The notes under the pieces are model-generated. The model was not told the DNA's origin and ran no database searches. It worked only from the letters and a program-made list of their open reading frames with translations. From NCBI GenBank assembly GCA_963843385.1, contig CAWJJY010000007.1:992001-1056000 (forward strand): a stretch of DNA of 64,000 nt, written 5' to 3'. A program made the translations under genes and the position numbers. This DNA comes from CAVOHU01 sp963843385 (lineage in GTDB: Bacteria; Acidobacteriota; Vicinamibacteria; Vicinamibacterales; JAKQTR01). Positions within the stretch are counted from its first letter, which is position 1. Each line of letters starts with the position of its first letter. Of the stretch, positions 18,137-29,173 are shown piece by piece.

Positions 18137-19804
<1,668 letters not shown>

Positions 19805-19816
19805 ATGGGGCCTGCT

Positions 19817-20614
19817 CTACAGTGTCGCCACGCCTTGCGCCATGCGGCGGGCGCGCTCCAAGTCCTCGGACGTATCGACAGAAACTGAATCGTATGAAGT
19901 TTCGACGGCCCGGATCCGGTATCCGTGTTCGAGCACGCGCAATTGCTCGAGCGCTTCGGCGCGCTCGAGCGGCGTCTGGTCCAACGTAGTCATGGTCAGC
20001 AGGAACTCCCTGCGGTAGGCGTAAAGCCCGACATGCCGGAACGCCGGGATATCGGCTGGCCTGGCCGCGCCGATCTGATCACGTGCGAACGGAATTGGAG
20101 CGCGAGAGAAGTAGAGCGCATCGCCCCTGCCGTCCACGACGACCTTGACCACGTTCGGGTTCGCCAGGTCGGCCTGATCCGTGATCCGGCGCCGGAGCGT
20201 GGTCATCAGGACGGTCGGGTCGTCCGCAAATGGCCCAAGGGCCTGTTCGATCATCGAAGGCTCGATGAACGGTTCATCACCCTGGATGTTGACCACGACA
20301 TCGTAATTCATTCCGCGGGCCACCTCGGCGATGCGATCGGAGCCGGTCGGGTGCGTCGGCAGGGTGAGGCGCGCGACACCTCCGAAGGCCTCGACTGCCC
20401 GGACGATCCGCAGATCGTCGGTCGCCACGACGACCTGCGCGATCCCGCGGGCTTGCGACGCCCGCCGGTACACGTGTTCGATCATCGGACGGCCCGCGAT
20501 ATCGGCCAGCGGCTTGCCGGGGAGACGTGTCGAGTGATACCGGGCGGGGATGATCGCGACGGCGGTCAGTGAACCAGCGGGTGATCGGGCACCTGACTCG
20601 GATCTGGGGTGCAC
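19817..20614 (-). CDS. kdsB: 3-deoxy-manno-octulosonate cytidylyltransferase (CMP-Kdo synthetase)
   Basis: KdsB activates Kdo with CTP to CMP-Kdo. The 265-residue protein has the nucleotidyltransferase signature IIPARYHSTRLPGKPL (about residues 21-36), VVATDD, the substrate stretch THPTGSDRIAEV, VNIQGDEPFI and the C-terminal EALEQLRVLEHGYRI. The GTG at 20614 is used by default; family proteins usually start just before AVAIIPAR, so about 15 residues may be extra. A TATGAT at 20625-20620 would start transcription at about this GTG, so translation could be leaderless. It is the first gene of the minus-strand LPS cluster. Confidence 0.96.
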   Translation of the reverse strand: MHPRSESGARSPAGSLTAVAIIPARYHSTRLPGKPLADIAGRPMIEHVYRRASQARGIAQVVVATDDLRIVRAVEAFGGVARLTLPTHPTGSDRIAEVARGMNYDVVVNIQGDEPFIEPSMIEQALGPFADDPTVLMTTLRRRITDQADLANPNVVKVVVDGRGDALYFSRAPIPFARDQIGAARPADIPAFRHVGLYAYRREFLLTMTTLDQTPLERAEALEQLRVLEHGYRIRAVETSYDSVSVDTSEDLERARRMAQGVATL

Positions 20615-20619
20615 GACGA

Positions 20620-20628
20620 ATCATAGCA
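20620..20628 (-). promoter_or_regulatory. Extended -10 promoter of the kds cluster
   Basis: On the minus strand TG, one base, TATGAT (20628-20620). The GTG of kdsB is at 20614, so the predicted start point coincides with it. It is paired with a divergent extended -10 at 20659-20667. Confidence 0.5.
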
Positions 20629-20658
20629 TGGAGGGGGGCGGCACGAGATCATCCAGTG

Positions 20659-20667
20659 TGCTACGAT
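20659..20667 (+). promoter_or_regulatory. Extended -10 promoter of the GspC/PilP-like gene
   Basis: TG at 20659-20660, one base, TACGAT at 20662-20667. Predicted start near 20674, ten bases before the ATG at 20684. Divergent from the kdsB promoter, with about 30 bases between the two -10 elements. Confidence 0.45.
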
Positions 20668-20683
20668 CCGCCCCGACGCCTGC

Positions 20684-21223
20684 ATGAGTACTACCCGCAA
20701 TGTCGTGCTGGTCGTAGGGGGCGGGCTGGTGGCCGCCTGGCTGGCCGCGACCATTGGCGGTGTCGGCGGTCCGTCATCCCCTCACGTTGTGACGGCAGCC
20801 CCGGCTGATGGCGTGAAGGCTCCGGCCGCGTCCTCACTCGAAGTGGCTCGACTCTCAACGGACCAGCAAAGCGCCGGGGCCTCCCGTCCGTTGCGCCGCA
20901 ATCTGTTTCAGTTCACCCGCGCCGAGCGTCCTCAGGTACAGGCCGCTGCCGAAGATGTCGTGTCGGCCTTCGTTTCGGCAGCTGCCACGCTGCTCTCCCC
21001 GCCACCGCCGCCAGAGTGGCGGCTGATCGGCATCGCCGAGGACACGACGCCCAACGGCGCGGCGCGCACGGCGATCATCAGCGGCGCCAACGACGTCTTC
21101 GTCGTGAAGGAGGGCGCGAAGTTCTCCGGCACGTTCGAGGTGGTTCGTATCCAACGTGAGACAGTCGAGCTTCGCGGCCTCAAAGACGGAAGCCTCCTCA
21201 CCCTCAGCCTCAAGCCGCGCTGA
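20684..21223 (+). CDS. Membrane-anchored periplasmic protein resembling GspC/PilP HR domain
   Basis: The 179-residue protein has one N-terminal hydrophobic segment (about residues 7-24), an Ala-rich stretch, then RRNLFQF (about 71-77) and a C-terminal beta-rich module beginning EWRLIGIAEDT (about 110) and ending in VELRGLKDGSLLTLSL. The order TM - linker - RN(L)F - homology-region-like beta domain is that of type II secretion GspC and pilus PilP proteins, which contact secretins. The match is by pattern only. It stands alone between the kds cluster and icd, away from the pilQ end at 2 kb. Confidence 0.6.
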   Translation: MSTTRNVVLVVGGGLVAAWLAATIGGVGGPSSPHVVTAAPADGVKAPAASSLEVARLSTDQQSAGASRPLRRNLFQFTRAERPQVQAAAEDVVSAFVSAAATLLSPPPPPEWRLIGIAEDTTPNGAARTAIISGANDVFVVKEGAKFSGTFEVVRIQRETVELRGLKDGSLLTLSLKPR

Positions 21224-21254
21224 AGATCGGCCGGGCCGATCCGGTGCCATGCGG

Positions 21255-21260
21255 TATAAT
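21255..21260 (+). promoter_or_regulatory. -10 element upstream of icd
   Basis: A perfect TATAAT at 21255-21260; no convincing -35. Predicted start near 21267, leaving a leader of about 200 bases that contains the hairpin at 21370-21406. Confidence 0.4.
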
Positions 21261-21369
21261 CTCCGGCGGTCGTGACGTGGCGGGTTTCCGTCGTGTCGTC
21301 GTCGCACCAGTATGGTGCAAACCGCAGTTCGCCCCGGATTCCCGCGGATGTTTCGCCGTCCCGCGGGCA

Positions 21370-21406
21370 ATCTTCAACAGGGTTTTCCACAGTTCCTGTT
21401 GAAGAT
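21370..21406 (+). promoter_or_regulatory. Perfect 12-bp stem-loop in the icd leader
   Basis: The arm ATCTTCAACAGG (21370-21381) and its exact reverse complement CCTGTTGAAGAT (21395-21406) enclose a 13-base loop that contains TTTTCCACA (21383-21391), which fits the DnaA-box consensus. There is no T-run after the stem, so it is not a standard terminator. It ends 59 bases before the icd GTG. It may be an RNA hairpin, a dimeric protein operator, or both. Confidence 0.6.
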
Positions 21407-21465
21407 CGTCCATGGTGCTCCGGGGGGTGCCCTAACAACCGAGCCAGTGTGCAAGGAACACCCCT

Positions 21466-22701
<1,236 letters not shown>

Positions 22702-22758
22702 ACGGACAGGCGGCGTCGGGATGACGTCCCGGCGCGCGCACGGTGGAGGACTCGTACC

Positions 22759-23709
22759 ATGCTGAACAAGATCGGCCTGATCGGCGGCGGGAACATTGGC
22801 GGAGTGCTGGCCCAGGAGCTGTTCCATCGCAAACTGGCTGCCACCGTCGCCATGGTGGACGTAAAGGGCCCGGATGTGGCCAAGGGCAAGTGCCTGGACA
22901 TCGCGGAGGGCACGCCCATCATCAGCAGCGACGTCAAATTCGTGGCCGGCAAGGACTACGACGTGCTGAAGGGCGCCGATCTCATCATCAACACGGCCGG
23001 CGTTCCACGCACCGTGCGGCCCGATGGGACCTACCCCAGCCGCGAGGAGCTGCTCACGGTCAACCTGCAGATCACCGACAAGGTGGCCGCGGCCATCCTC
23101 GAGCAGTGCCCGAAGGCCATCGTGATCTCGATCGCCAACCCGCTCGACGCCATCGTGTACCGCCTGTATCAGAAGATGAGCCCGCCGAAGAACCGGCTGG
23201 TGGGCATGGCCGGCGCGCTCGACTCGGCGAGGTACCGGTACTTCGTCGCGGAGGCGGCTGGCGTATCGGTGGACAACGTCGAAGCGCTCGTGCTCGGCGG
23301 CCACGGCGACGACATGGTGCCGATCCGGAGCTGCTGCCGTGTGGCGGGCATGCCGGTCGAGAAGTTCGTCGATGACAAGACGCTCGGGGCCATCGAGGCG
23401 CGGACCCGCAAGGCCGGTGGAGAGATCGTCGGCCTGCTGGGTGTGTCTGCCTTCTGGTCGCCCGCCATTGCGGCGATCGAGATGGTGGAAGCGGTCGTCT
23501 ACGACAAGAAGAAGATCATTCCGTCTTGCGTCCTCCTCGAGGGCGAGTACGGCGTGAAGGGCCTGTTCGTGGGCGTGCCGGTCGTGCTCGGCAAGAACGG
23601 CGTCGAGCGGATCATCGAAATCGACATGAACGAGACCGAGAAGGCAGCCTTCGCCAAGTCGATCGACGCGGTCAGGAAGACGACCAGCGAGGTGCTGGCC
23701 GCCAAGTAA
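22759..23709 (+). CDS. mdh: Malate dehydrogenase (LDH-like type)
   Basis: Mdh interconverts malate and oxaloacetate with NAD. The ATG at 22759 has GGAGG (22745-22749) upstream. The 316-residue protein shows the Rossmann fingerprint IGLIGGGNIGG (about 4-14), VDVKGPDVAKGKCLD, NTAGVPR, SIANPLDAIVY and the catalytic-His stretch GGHGDDMVP (about 183-191). The mobile specificity loop between the two substrate arginines is longer than the usual PRKPGM form (PRTVRPDGTYPSREELL, about 85-101). Identity as malate rather than lactate dehydrogenase rests on the loop arginines and on the TCA neighbours. Confidence 0.94.
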   Translation: MLNKIGLIGGGNIGGVLAQELFHRKLAATVAMVDVKGPDVAKGKCLDIAEGTPIISSDVKFVAGKDYDVLKGADLIINTAGVPRTVRPDGTYPSREELLTVNLQITDKVAAAILEQCPKAIVISIANPLDAIVYRLYQKMSPPKNRLVGMAGALDSARYRYFVAEAAGVSVDNVEALVLGGHGDDMVPIRSCCRVAGMPVEKFVDDKTLGAIEARTRKAGGEIVGLLGVSAFWSPAIAAIEMVEAVVYDKKKIIPSCVLLEGEYGVKGLFVGVPVVLGKNGVERIIEIDMNETEKAAFAKSIDAVRKTTSEVLAAK

Positions 23710-23753
23710 CCGCACCGGACAGCGCGTCTCGCGCGGGGATCCGTCACGCACGC

Positions 23754-23789
23754 AGCCCGGGCCGGCACCATGGTGCTCGCCCGGGCTTT
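23754..23789 (+). terminator. Probable terminator after mdh
   Basis: The arm AGCCCGGGC (23754-23762) pairs with GCCCGGGCT (23779-23787). Inside lies a second inverted repeat, GCACCATGGTGC (23765-23776). The stem is followed by TTTC. GC-rich stem plus a short T-run, 45 bases after the mdh stop. Confidence 0.6.
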
Positions 23790-23854
23790 CCGTTCGCCGG
23801 GCAGGCATTCGCGGTCCGGGAACCTCCCTGGCGTCGTTCGGCGTCATAATCGTC

Positions 23855-24799
23855 GTGAGCAGGCAGCGGCCGGTGCGTGTGGCAGGGCGGCCGGGAACCG
23901 GCGGTTCGGGGTGGGGTGAGACATCGCGGGCCTCCGGAGACTCCGGCGTCTGGCGCGGAGGGGCAGGCGGATCGCAAGCGTCGTTCCCGCAGCGAATCCT
24001 GGAGCGGAGGCTCGGACCTACGACGGTGGTGCCCCTCAACGGCCGCGCCACGAAGTTCGTCGACGATCTGCTCAAGCTGCTGTTCCCGCATTTCTCACAG
24101 GACACTTACTATTCGGCAGACGAGGTCGCCGGCCAGCTGAATCTGCTGCTGCGCGACCTGACCACCATCCTGCGCCCGCTGGCGCCACGGATCCCGCAGA
24201 CCCTGTCGGACACCGTCCAGTCGTTCGCGGACGCGATCCCCGCCATCGACGACAAGCTGTGGATGGACGCCCGGGCCATCCATGAAGGTGATCCCGCTGC
24301 CGAGAGCGTGGACGAAGTCATCTCCGCCTACCCTGGTTTCCTCGCGATCGCCGTCTACCGCATCGCCCACGAGTTCAGCCGCCTCGGCGTGCCGGTCTTT
24401 CCGCGGGTCCTGACCGAGTACGCCCACCAGAAGACCGGCATTGATATCCATCCCGGCGCCCGGATCGGCACCTCGTTCTGCATCGACCATGGCACCGGCA
24501 TCGTGGTGGGCGAGACCACGGACATCGGGGACCACGTGAAGCTGTACCAGGGCGTGACGCTCGGGGCACTGAGCGTGGACAAGTCGCAGTCCGCGTCCAA
24601 GCGGCACCCGACCATCGAGGACCGCGTCGTCATCTACTCGAATGCGACGATCCTCGGCGGGGCGACGCGCGTCGGGCACGACAGCGTCATCGGTGGAAAC
24701 GTGTGGCTGACCGACAGCGTACCCCCGTTTTCGGTCGTCTATCAGAAGCACGAGGTGCGGGTCCGCAACCTGGAACGCGGACCCGAGGAGTCGAGCTGA
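23855..24799 (+). CDS. cysE: Serine O-acetyltransferase
   Basis: CysE acetylates serine with acetyl-CoA to O-acetylserine. The C-terminal left-handed beta-helix is clear: TGIDIHPGARIGTSFCIDHGTGIVVGETTDIGDHVKLYQGVTLGA, with hexapeptide repeats (about residues 190-235), then KRHPTIEDRVVIYSNATILGG and a C-terminal VPPFSVVY. Residues 70-185 form the helical N-terminal domain. The first 45 or so residues from GTG 23855 are Gly/Arg-rich and unlike the family, and a CATAAT lies only 4 bases before that GTG, so a later start is likely. cysK follows 25 bases downstream; the two enzymes work in sequence. Confidence 0.92.
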   Translation: MSRQRPVRVAGRPGTGGSGWGETSRASGDSGVWRGGAGGSQASFPQRILERRLGPTTVVPLNGRATKFVDDLLKLLFPHFSQDTYYSADEVAGQLNLLLRDLTTILRPLAPRIPQTLSDTVQSFADAIPAIDDKLWMDARAIHEGDPAAESVDEVISAYPGFLAIAVYRIAHEFSRLGVPVFPRVLTEYAHQKTGIDIHPGARIGTSFCIDHGTGIVVGETTDIGDHVKLYQGVTLGALSVDKSQSASKRHPTIEDRVVIYSNATILGGATRVGHDSVIGGNVWLTDSVPPFSVVYQKHEVRVRNLERGPEESS

Positions 24800-24824
24800 C
24801 GCTCGTCAACAAAGGAGTCGAGCC

Positions 24825-25739
24825 GTGAACGCCTTGTCCATCCTCGATGTCATCGGGAAGACGCCCCACCTGAAGATCAACCGCCTGTTCGACTCCAGGG
24901 CCGAGGTCTGGATGAAGCTCGAGCGATCGAATCCGGGGGGCAGCATCAAGGATCGGATTGCGCTGGCGATGGTCGAGGATGCCGAGCGCCAGGGAACGCT
25001 GAAGCCCGGGGGCGTGGTGATCGAGCCGACATCGGGCAACACCGGCATTGGCCTCGCCATGGTCTGCGCGGTGAAGCGCTATCGGCTGATCCTCGTGATG
25101 CCCGATTCGATGTCGGTGGAGCGACGGTCGCTGATGGCCGCCTACGGGGCCAGCTTTGAGTTGACGCCGCGCGCGGAGGGGATGAAGGGTGCCATGGCGA
25201 GGGCGGAGGCCCTGGCCAAGGAAACCCCGAACTCGTGGATACCCAGCCAGTTCGACAATCCGTCCAACATCAGGATTCACCAGCAGACGACCGCCAAGGA
25301 GATCCTCGATGACTTTCCTCGCGGCTTTGACTACCTGATCACCGGCGTCGGCACGGGCGGACACATCACGGCGTGCGGTGAAGTGCTCAAGCGGGTCTTT
25401 CCCAAGCTGAAGGTGCTCGCGGTCGAGCCTGCGGCCTCACCGGTGATCAGCGGGGGTGCGGCCGGTCCCCATCCACTCCAGGGACTCGGGGCGGGGTTCA
25501 TCCCGGAGAACCTCCATACGGCCATTCTCGACGGCGTGGTCCAGGTCACCAAGGAGGAGGCGTTCACCTACGCCTCCCGATGCGCGAAGGAAGAGGGTGT
25601 GCTGGTGGGGATCTCGTCGGGCGCTGCGCTGGCCGCCGTGGCCAAGACGTTGCTGTCCTGCCCGCCGGCGAGCCGGATTCTGACGTTCTGCTACGACACG
25701 GGCGAACGCTACCTGTCGATTGAGGGACTCTTCAGCTAG
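24825..25739 (+). CDS. cysK: Cysteine synthase A (O-acetylserine sulfhydrylase)
   Basis: CysK makes cysteine from O-acetylserine and sulfide with PLP. GTG 24825 has AAAGGAG about 8 bases upstream. The 304-residue protein shows the PLP lysine Lys42 in PGGSIKDR, the substrate loop TSGNTG (about 70), GVGTGGHITA (PLP phosphate-binding loop, about 173) and GISSGAALAA with the Ser contacting the PLP ring nitrogen. It lies directly behind cysE. Its stop is only 2 bases from the convergent sdhB stop, leaving no room for a separate terminator. Confidence 0.96.
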   Translation: MNALSILDVIGKTPHLKINRLFDSRAEVWMKLERSNPGGSIKDRIALAMVEDAERQGTLKPGGVVIEPTSGNTGIGLAMVCAVKRYRLILVMPDSMSVERRSLMAAYGASFELTPRAEGMKGAMARAEALAKETPNSWIPSQFDNPSNIRIHQQTTAKEILDDFPRGFDYLITGVGTGGHITACGEVLKRVFPKLKVLAVEPAASPVISGGAAGPHPLQGLGAGFIPENLHTAILDGVVQVTKEEAFTYASRCAKEEGVLVGISSGAALAAVAKTLLSCPPASRILTFCYDTGERYLSIEGLFS

Positions 25740-25741
25740 CC

Positions 25742-26570
25742 CTAGACCGTTCTCGCCGGCGCATCGGGCACATCGGCCCGTCGCTTGATCTCGACCGGCG
25801 TCGGCACCACCGCCGAGGGGCGCTGGCCCTTCCAGAGGTGCAGGTAGTCGAGCACCATCTGGCGCTTCATGATTTGAATGGCCCGGGCCGGGTCCACGCC
25901 CTTCGGGCACGCCTTCGAACACTCACCGGCAAAGTGGCACTTCCAGGGGCCGTCGGCCGTGGCCAGCGCCTGCTTGCGGGTCTTGAACCCGCCGTCCCGC
26001 CGGTCGGCGTTGTAGCGATGAGCCTGGCCGAGCGGCATCGGCCCCGAGTAGCTCGCGTCGGTCGCCACCGTCGGGCACGCGGCCATGCAGCAGCCGCACT
26101 TGATGCAGTACCGAGAACTGCAGATACTGCTCGAGCTCGTGCGGCGACTGCCAGTACTCGAAGGTCGGGTTGGTGAACTCTTCCGTGTCGTCTCGGATGA
26201 TGTGCGGATGCAGGTTCTGGTGTTTCTCGAACATCGGGACCAGGTCCGGCACCAGGTCGCGGATGATGTTGAAGTTTGGCAGCGGCGCGACCGTGACCAG
26301 GTTCGTGCCGAGTTCGGTCACCTGCGTGTTGCAGGCGAGACGCGGGTGCCCGTTGATGAACATCCCGCACGATCCGCACACGCCCATGCGGCACGACGAC
26401 CGCCAGGCGAGCGACGGCGCCTGCGTCTCCTTGAGCTTGCGCAGGCCATCCAGCACGGTCATGCCATGCCAGTAGGGCAGTCGATAGTCTTCCCACGTCG
26501 GCCGGTCCTGCCTGGCGGGATCGAATCGCCGAATCCGGAAGATCACCTGAGCATTGGTGTTGGTCGCCAT
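25742..26570 (-). CDS. sdhB: Succinate dehydrogenase iron-sulfur subunit (complex 1), frame broken once
   Basis: Iron-sulfur subunit of the first succinate dehydrogenase. Read from ATG 26570, frame A encodes the [2Fe-2S] domain with SSCRMGVCGSCGMFINGHPRLAC (written here by its Cys spacing: C-x4-C-x2-C then C) and continues to HELEQYLQFS. Then the [4Fe-4S] ligands YCIKCGCCMAACP and the later C...CSKACP lie in another frame that runs to the stop at 25742. Removing one base of the CC at 26111-26112 (GG on the coding strand) restores one protein of about 275 residues. The gene is last in the order sdhA-sdhC-sdhD-sdhB. The break may be a true frameshift or a consensus error. Confidence 0.88.
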
Positions 26571-26615
26571 CGTTGTCCTCGAGTTCCGCCAGCCGGCCGG
26601 CGCCGGGTTACCGCG

Positions 26616-26990
26616 CTACGCGCCAGGAATCGCTCGCACCGCCCATGCCGCCCATGCGCCGTAGCCGAAGAGACCGACGCCCAAGAGCACCAGCACGGCA
26701 CCGATGGCCTTCCTCAGCGCCGGGCCGGGGCCGAGTTCGAGAAGGATGTTCCGCAGCCCATACAGGCCATGAAAGAGCGCCGCACCGAGCAGCACGACAT
26801 AGGTCACCGCGAAGAACGCGGATTGGCTGCGGGCAATCACGTTGTCCCAGTCGATGGGGGCCTTGTCGGGCGCCACGTTGAACAGCCCCAGGAGGGTATT
26901 CAGGTGCATGACGCCCATGTGAAGGCCCAGGAACACCAGGATCGTGACGCCGGCGATCAGGTGCCAGGTCCAGAGTCGTTGGTCGCGCAT
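26616..26990 (-). CDS. sdhD: Succinate dehydrogenase membrane anchor subunit (SdhD-like, complex 1)
   Basis: Small hydrophobic anchor of 124 residues with three predicted TM helices (about 7-27, 53-78 and 88-110). A His in the first helix (GLHMGVMH) and one in the second (FHGLYGLRNILLEL) are candidate heme b ligands. The motif HGxxGLR and small size fit the SdhD/FrdD-like anchors of two-anchor complexes. It lies 16 bases after sdhC, preceded by a purine-rich GGGGGAG region, and 45 bases before sdhB. Confidence 0.82.
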   Translation of the reverse strand: MRDQRLWTWHLIAGVTILVFLGLHMGVMHLNTLLGLFNVAPDKAPIDWDNVIARSQSAFFAVTYVVLLGAALFHGLYGLRNILLELGPGPALRKAIGAVLVLLGVGLFGYGAWAAWAVRAIPGA

Positions 26991-27006
26991 GGCTCCAGTC
27001 TCCCCC

Positions 27007-27444
27007 TCAGTGCTGGTTCAGGAAGTTGAGGCCGCCCAGCGCGGCCACCACGGCGGCCGCCAACATGACGACGATCGCGATGGGCCGCTGCACGTCGACC
27101 GACGTCTTGTAGGGGTAGACGGGCTCAATGGGCCTGCCGATGCCGACGCCCAGCTCCACCAGGACGAGGCGCACCCCGTTGATCGCGTGGAAGGCGAACG
27201 CAACGAAGACCAGGAACTCGCCGGCCGTGAAGAGCGGCCCCTTGACCATCCCCATCGCGGCATCCCACGACGTCTTGCCGAGGGCTCGCGACGAGGTGAC
27301 CAGGATGTGCAGGAGGAAGTACGCGAGCAGGCCGAGCCCGGTGACGCGGTGGAGCGAGTAGAGATAACGCTCAGCGCCCCAGCGTCCGCCGCCGACCCAG
27401 CCTCGGATCCCGAGGCGATTGGGATGCCCCTTGATGTCGATCAT
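27007..27444 (-). CDS. sdhC: Succinate dehydrogenase cytochrome b556 subunit (SdhC-like, complex 1)
   Basis: The 145-residue membrane anchor has the SdhC signature SLHRVTGLGLLAYFLLH (about residues 30-46), where the Ser, His and Arg contribute to quinone and heme binding, and HAINGVRLVLVE (about 86-97). Three TM helices are visible (about 33-52, 74-98 and 118-140). The start has a strong GGAGGAGG site just upstream and lies 13 bases after the sdhA stop. With SdhD it forms a two-anchor complex, unlike the single-anchor complex at 33-36 kb. Confidence 0.88.
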   Translation of the reverse strand: MIDIKGHPNRLGIRGWVGGGRWGAERYLYSLHRVTGLGLLAYFLLHILVTSSRALGKTSWDAAMGMVKGPLFTAGEFLVFVAFAFHAINGVRLVLVELGVGIGRPIEPVYPYKTSVDVQRPIAIVVMLAAAVVAALGGLNFLNQH

Positions 27445-27457
27445 GACCTCCTCCGGA

Positions 27458-29173
27458 TCAGTACTTGCGTTCGACCGGCTTCCAGGTATCGATGGTCACC
27501 GGTTTGTAGTCCAGTCGGGGACCCTGCGGCGTGTGCCACGCCAGCGTGTGCCTCAGCCACTTCTCATCGTCTCGAGTCGGGAAATCCCGCCGGGCATGCG
27601 CCCCTCGGGATTCTTCCCGGGTCAGCGCGCCCTTGACGGTGACCTCCGCGAGATCGAGGAGGTTCTCGAGCTCGAGCGCGTGGAACAGGTTCGAGTTGTA
27701 GACCGCGCCTTTGTCGTGCACCGGCGCGAACTGGGACCGGTCGCGGATCGCACGAATCGTCGAGAGCGCCCTCGCGAGATCCTCTTTCTTCCGGAATACG
27801 CCGACGCAGTCGTCCATCATCGTCCGCAGCTCGCGCCGCAGCTCGTAGAGATTCTCGGTGCCCTCCCGCTCGAGCAGGGCCGCGGTCTTGACGGCCCTGG
27901 CACGGACCTGGCTGTCGGGGACCGGAAGCGGCGCCGGAAGCGTGGCCAATGACTTCGAGATTTCCTCGCCCGTGATGCCGCCCCACACGAGACACTCGGC
28001 CGTCGAGTTGGATCCCAGCCGATTGCCTCCGTGCAGCGACACGCAGGCCGCCTCGCCGGCCACCCACACGCCGGGAAGACGCGTCAGGCCATTGATGTCG
28101 CACTCGATGCCGCCCATCGAGTAATGCGCCACGGGGCGTATCGGGATCGGCTTCTCGATCGGATCGAGGCCGATGAACTTGATGCACACCTCGCGGATGA
28201 GCGGCAGCCGCTGATTGATCCGGTCCGCGCCGAGGTGCGTGAGGTCCAGGTGCAGGTAGTCCTTGCCGTCCGTGCCGGGAAAGCCGCGGCCTTCCAGGAT
28301 CTCGGTCGTCTCGGCACGCGAGACCATGTCGCGCGGGGCCAGCTCCATCTTGCTGGCCGCATACCGCTCCATGAACCGCTCGCCCTTGTTGTTTTTCAGG
28401 TAGCCGCCTTCTCCGCGGCACGCTTCGGTCATCAGGATGCCGGACGGCACGAGACCGGTCGGATGAAACTGCAGGAACTCCATGTCCTCGAGGGGCAAAC
28501 CGGCCCGGTAGGCCATGGCCATGCCGTCGCCGGTGACCGTCTCCGAGTAGGTCGTAAACCCGTACAGGGTCCCGCCGCCGCCCGAGGCGATGAGCAGCGC
28601 CTTGCCTCTCATCACGACCGTCTCTCCGGTCGGCGCGAAGATGCCCAGCAGGCCCGCGAATCGGCCGTCCTGGACCAGGATGTCGGTGATGAACATCTCG
28701 TCGTAGCGCTGGAAGGACCGATAGCGCAGCAACTGGTCGTAGAGCGTCTGCATCTCGAAGAAGCCGGTCTTGTCGGCCGCCAGGGTGGCCCGGGGGAACG
28801 AATGTCCTCCAAACGGCCGCTGCGAGATGCGCCCGTTCGATTCTCTCGTCCACGGAATGCCCCAGTGGTCGAGCAGGCGGATTTCGCGAGGCATCGCCTT
28901 CACGAAGCGGCGCACCACGTCCTGGTCGGCGAGAAAATCCGATCCCTTGACGCTGTCCCACGCGTGCAGGTCGAGCGAGTCGCCCTCGTCGGTCCTGAGG
29001 ACGGCCGCCGTGCCGCCTTCCGCGCAGACCGAGTGCGCCCGCATCAGCTGCACCTTGGAGACGATGCCGATATCAACCCGTCCGTCGAATCGCTGTGAGA
29101 TTTCGACCGCGGCTCGCAACCCCGCCAGCCCCGCGCCCAGGATCAGGACATCGTGGGTCAGGCTCTGAGCCAT
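27458..29173 (-). CDS. sdhA: Succinate dehydrogenase flavoprotein subunit (complex 1)
   Basis: Flavoprotein that oxidises succinate to fumarate. The 571-residue protein begins HDVLILGAGLAGLRAA (FAD Rossmann fold, about 7-22). It has the His for covalent FAD in RAHSVCAEGG (about 45-54), PFGGHSFPR, the active-site HPTGL region (about 240), RGEGGYL, and the C-terminal HYSMGGIECD and GEAACVSLHGGNRLGSNS. AAGGAGGT lies just before the ATG. It is the first gene of sdhACDB. Direction of use (succinate oxidation or fumarate reduction) cannot be decided from the sequence. Confidence 0.95.
   Translation of the reverse strand: MAQSLTHDVLILGAGLAGLRAAVEISQRFDGRVDIGIVSKVQLMRAHSVCAEGGTAAVLRTDEGDSLDLHAWDSVKGSDFLADQDVVRRFVKAMPREIRLLDHWGIPWTRESNGRISQRPFGGHSFPRATLAADKTGFFEMQTLYDQLLRYRSFQRYDEMFITDILVQDGRFAGLLGIFAPTGETVVMRGKALLIASGGGGTLYGFTTYSETVTGDGMAMAYRAGLPLEDMEFLQFHPTGLVPSGILMTEACRGEGGYLKNNKGERFMERYAASKMELAPRDMVSRAETTEILEGRGFPGTDGKDYLHLDLTHLGADRINQRLPLIREVCIKFIGLDPIEKPIPIRPVAHYSMGGIECDINGLTRLPGVWVAGEAACVSLHGGNRLGSNSTAECLVWGGITGEEISKSLATLPAPLPVPDSQVRARAVKTAALLEREGTENLYELRRELRTMMDDCVGVFRKKEDLARALSTIRAIRDRSQFAPVHDKGAVYNSNLFHALELENLLDLAEVTVKGALTREESRGAHARRDFPTRDDEKWLRHTLAWHTPQGPRLDYKPVTIDTWKPVERKY

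Noticed and set aside
21383..21391. DnaA box as a sign of a replication origin
   Set aside because: Only a single box was noticed, with no AT-rich region and no dnaA, dnaN or parAB nearby. It was kept only as part of the icd hairpin observation.
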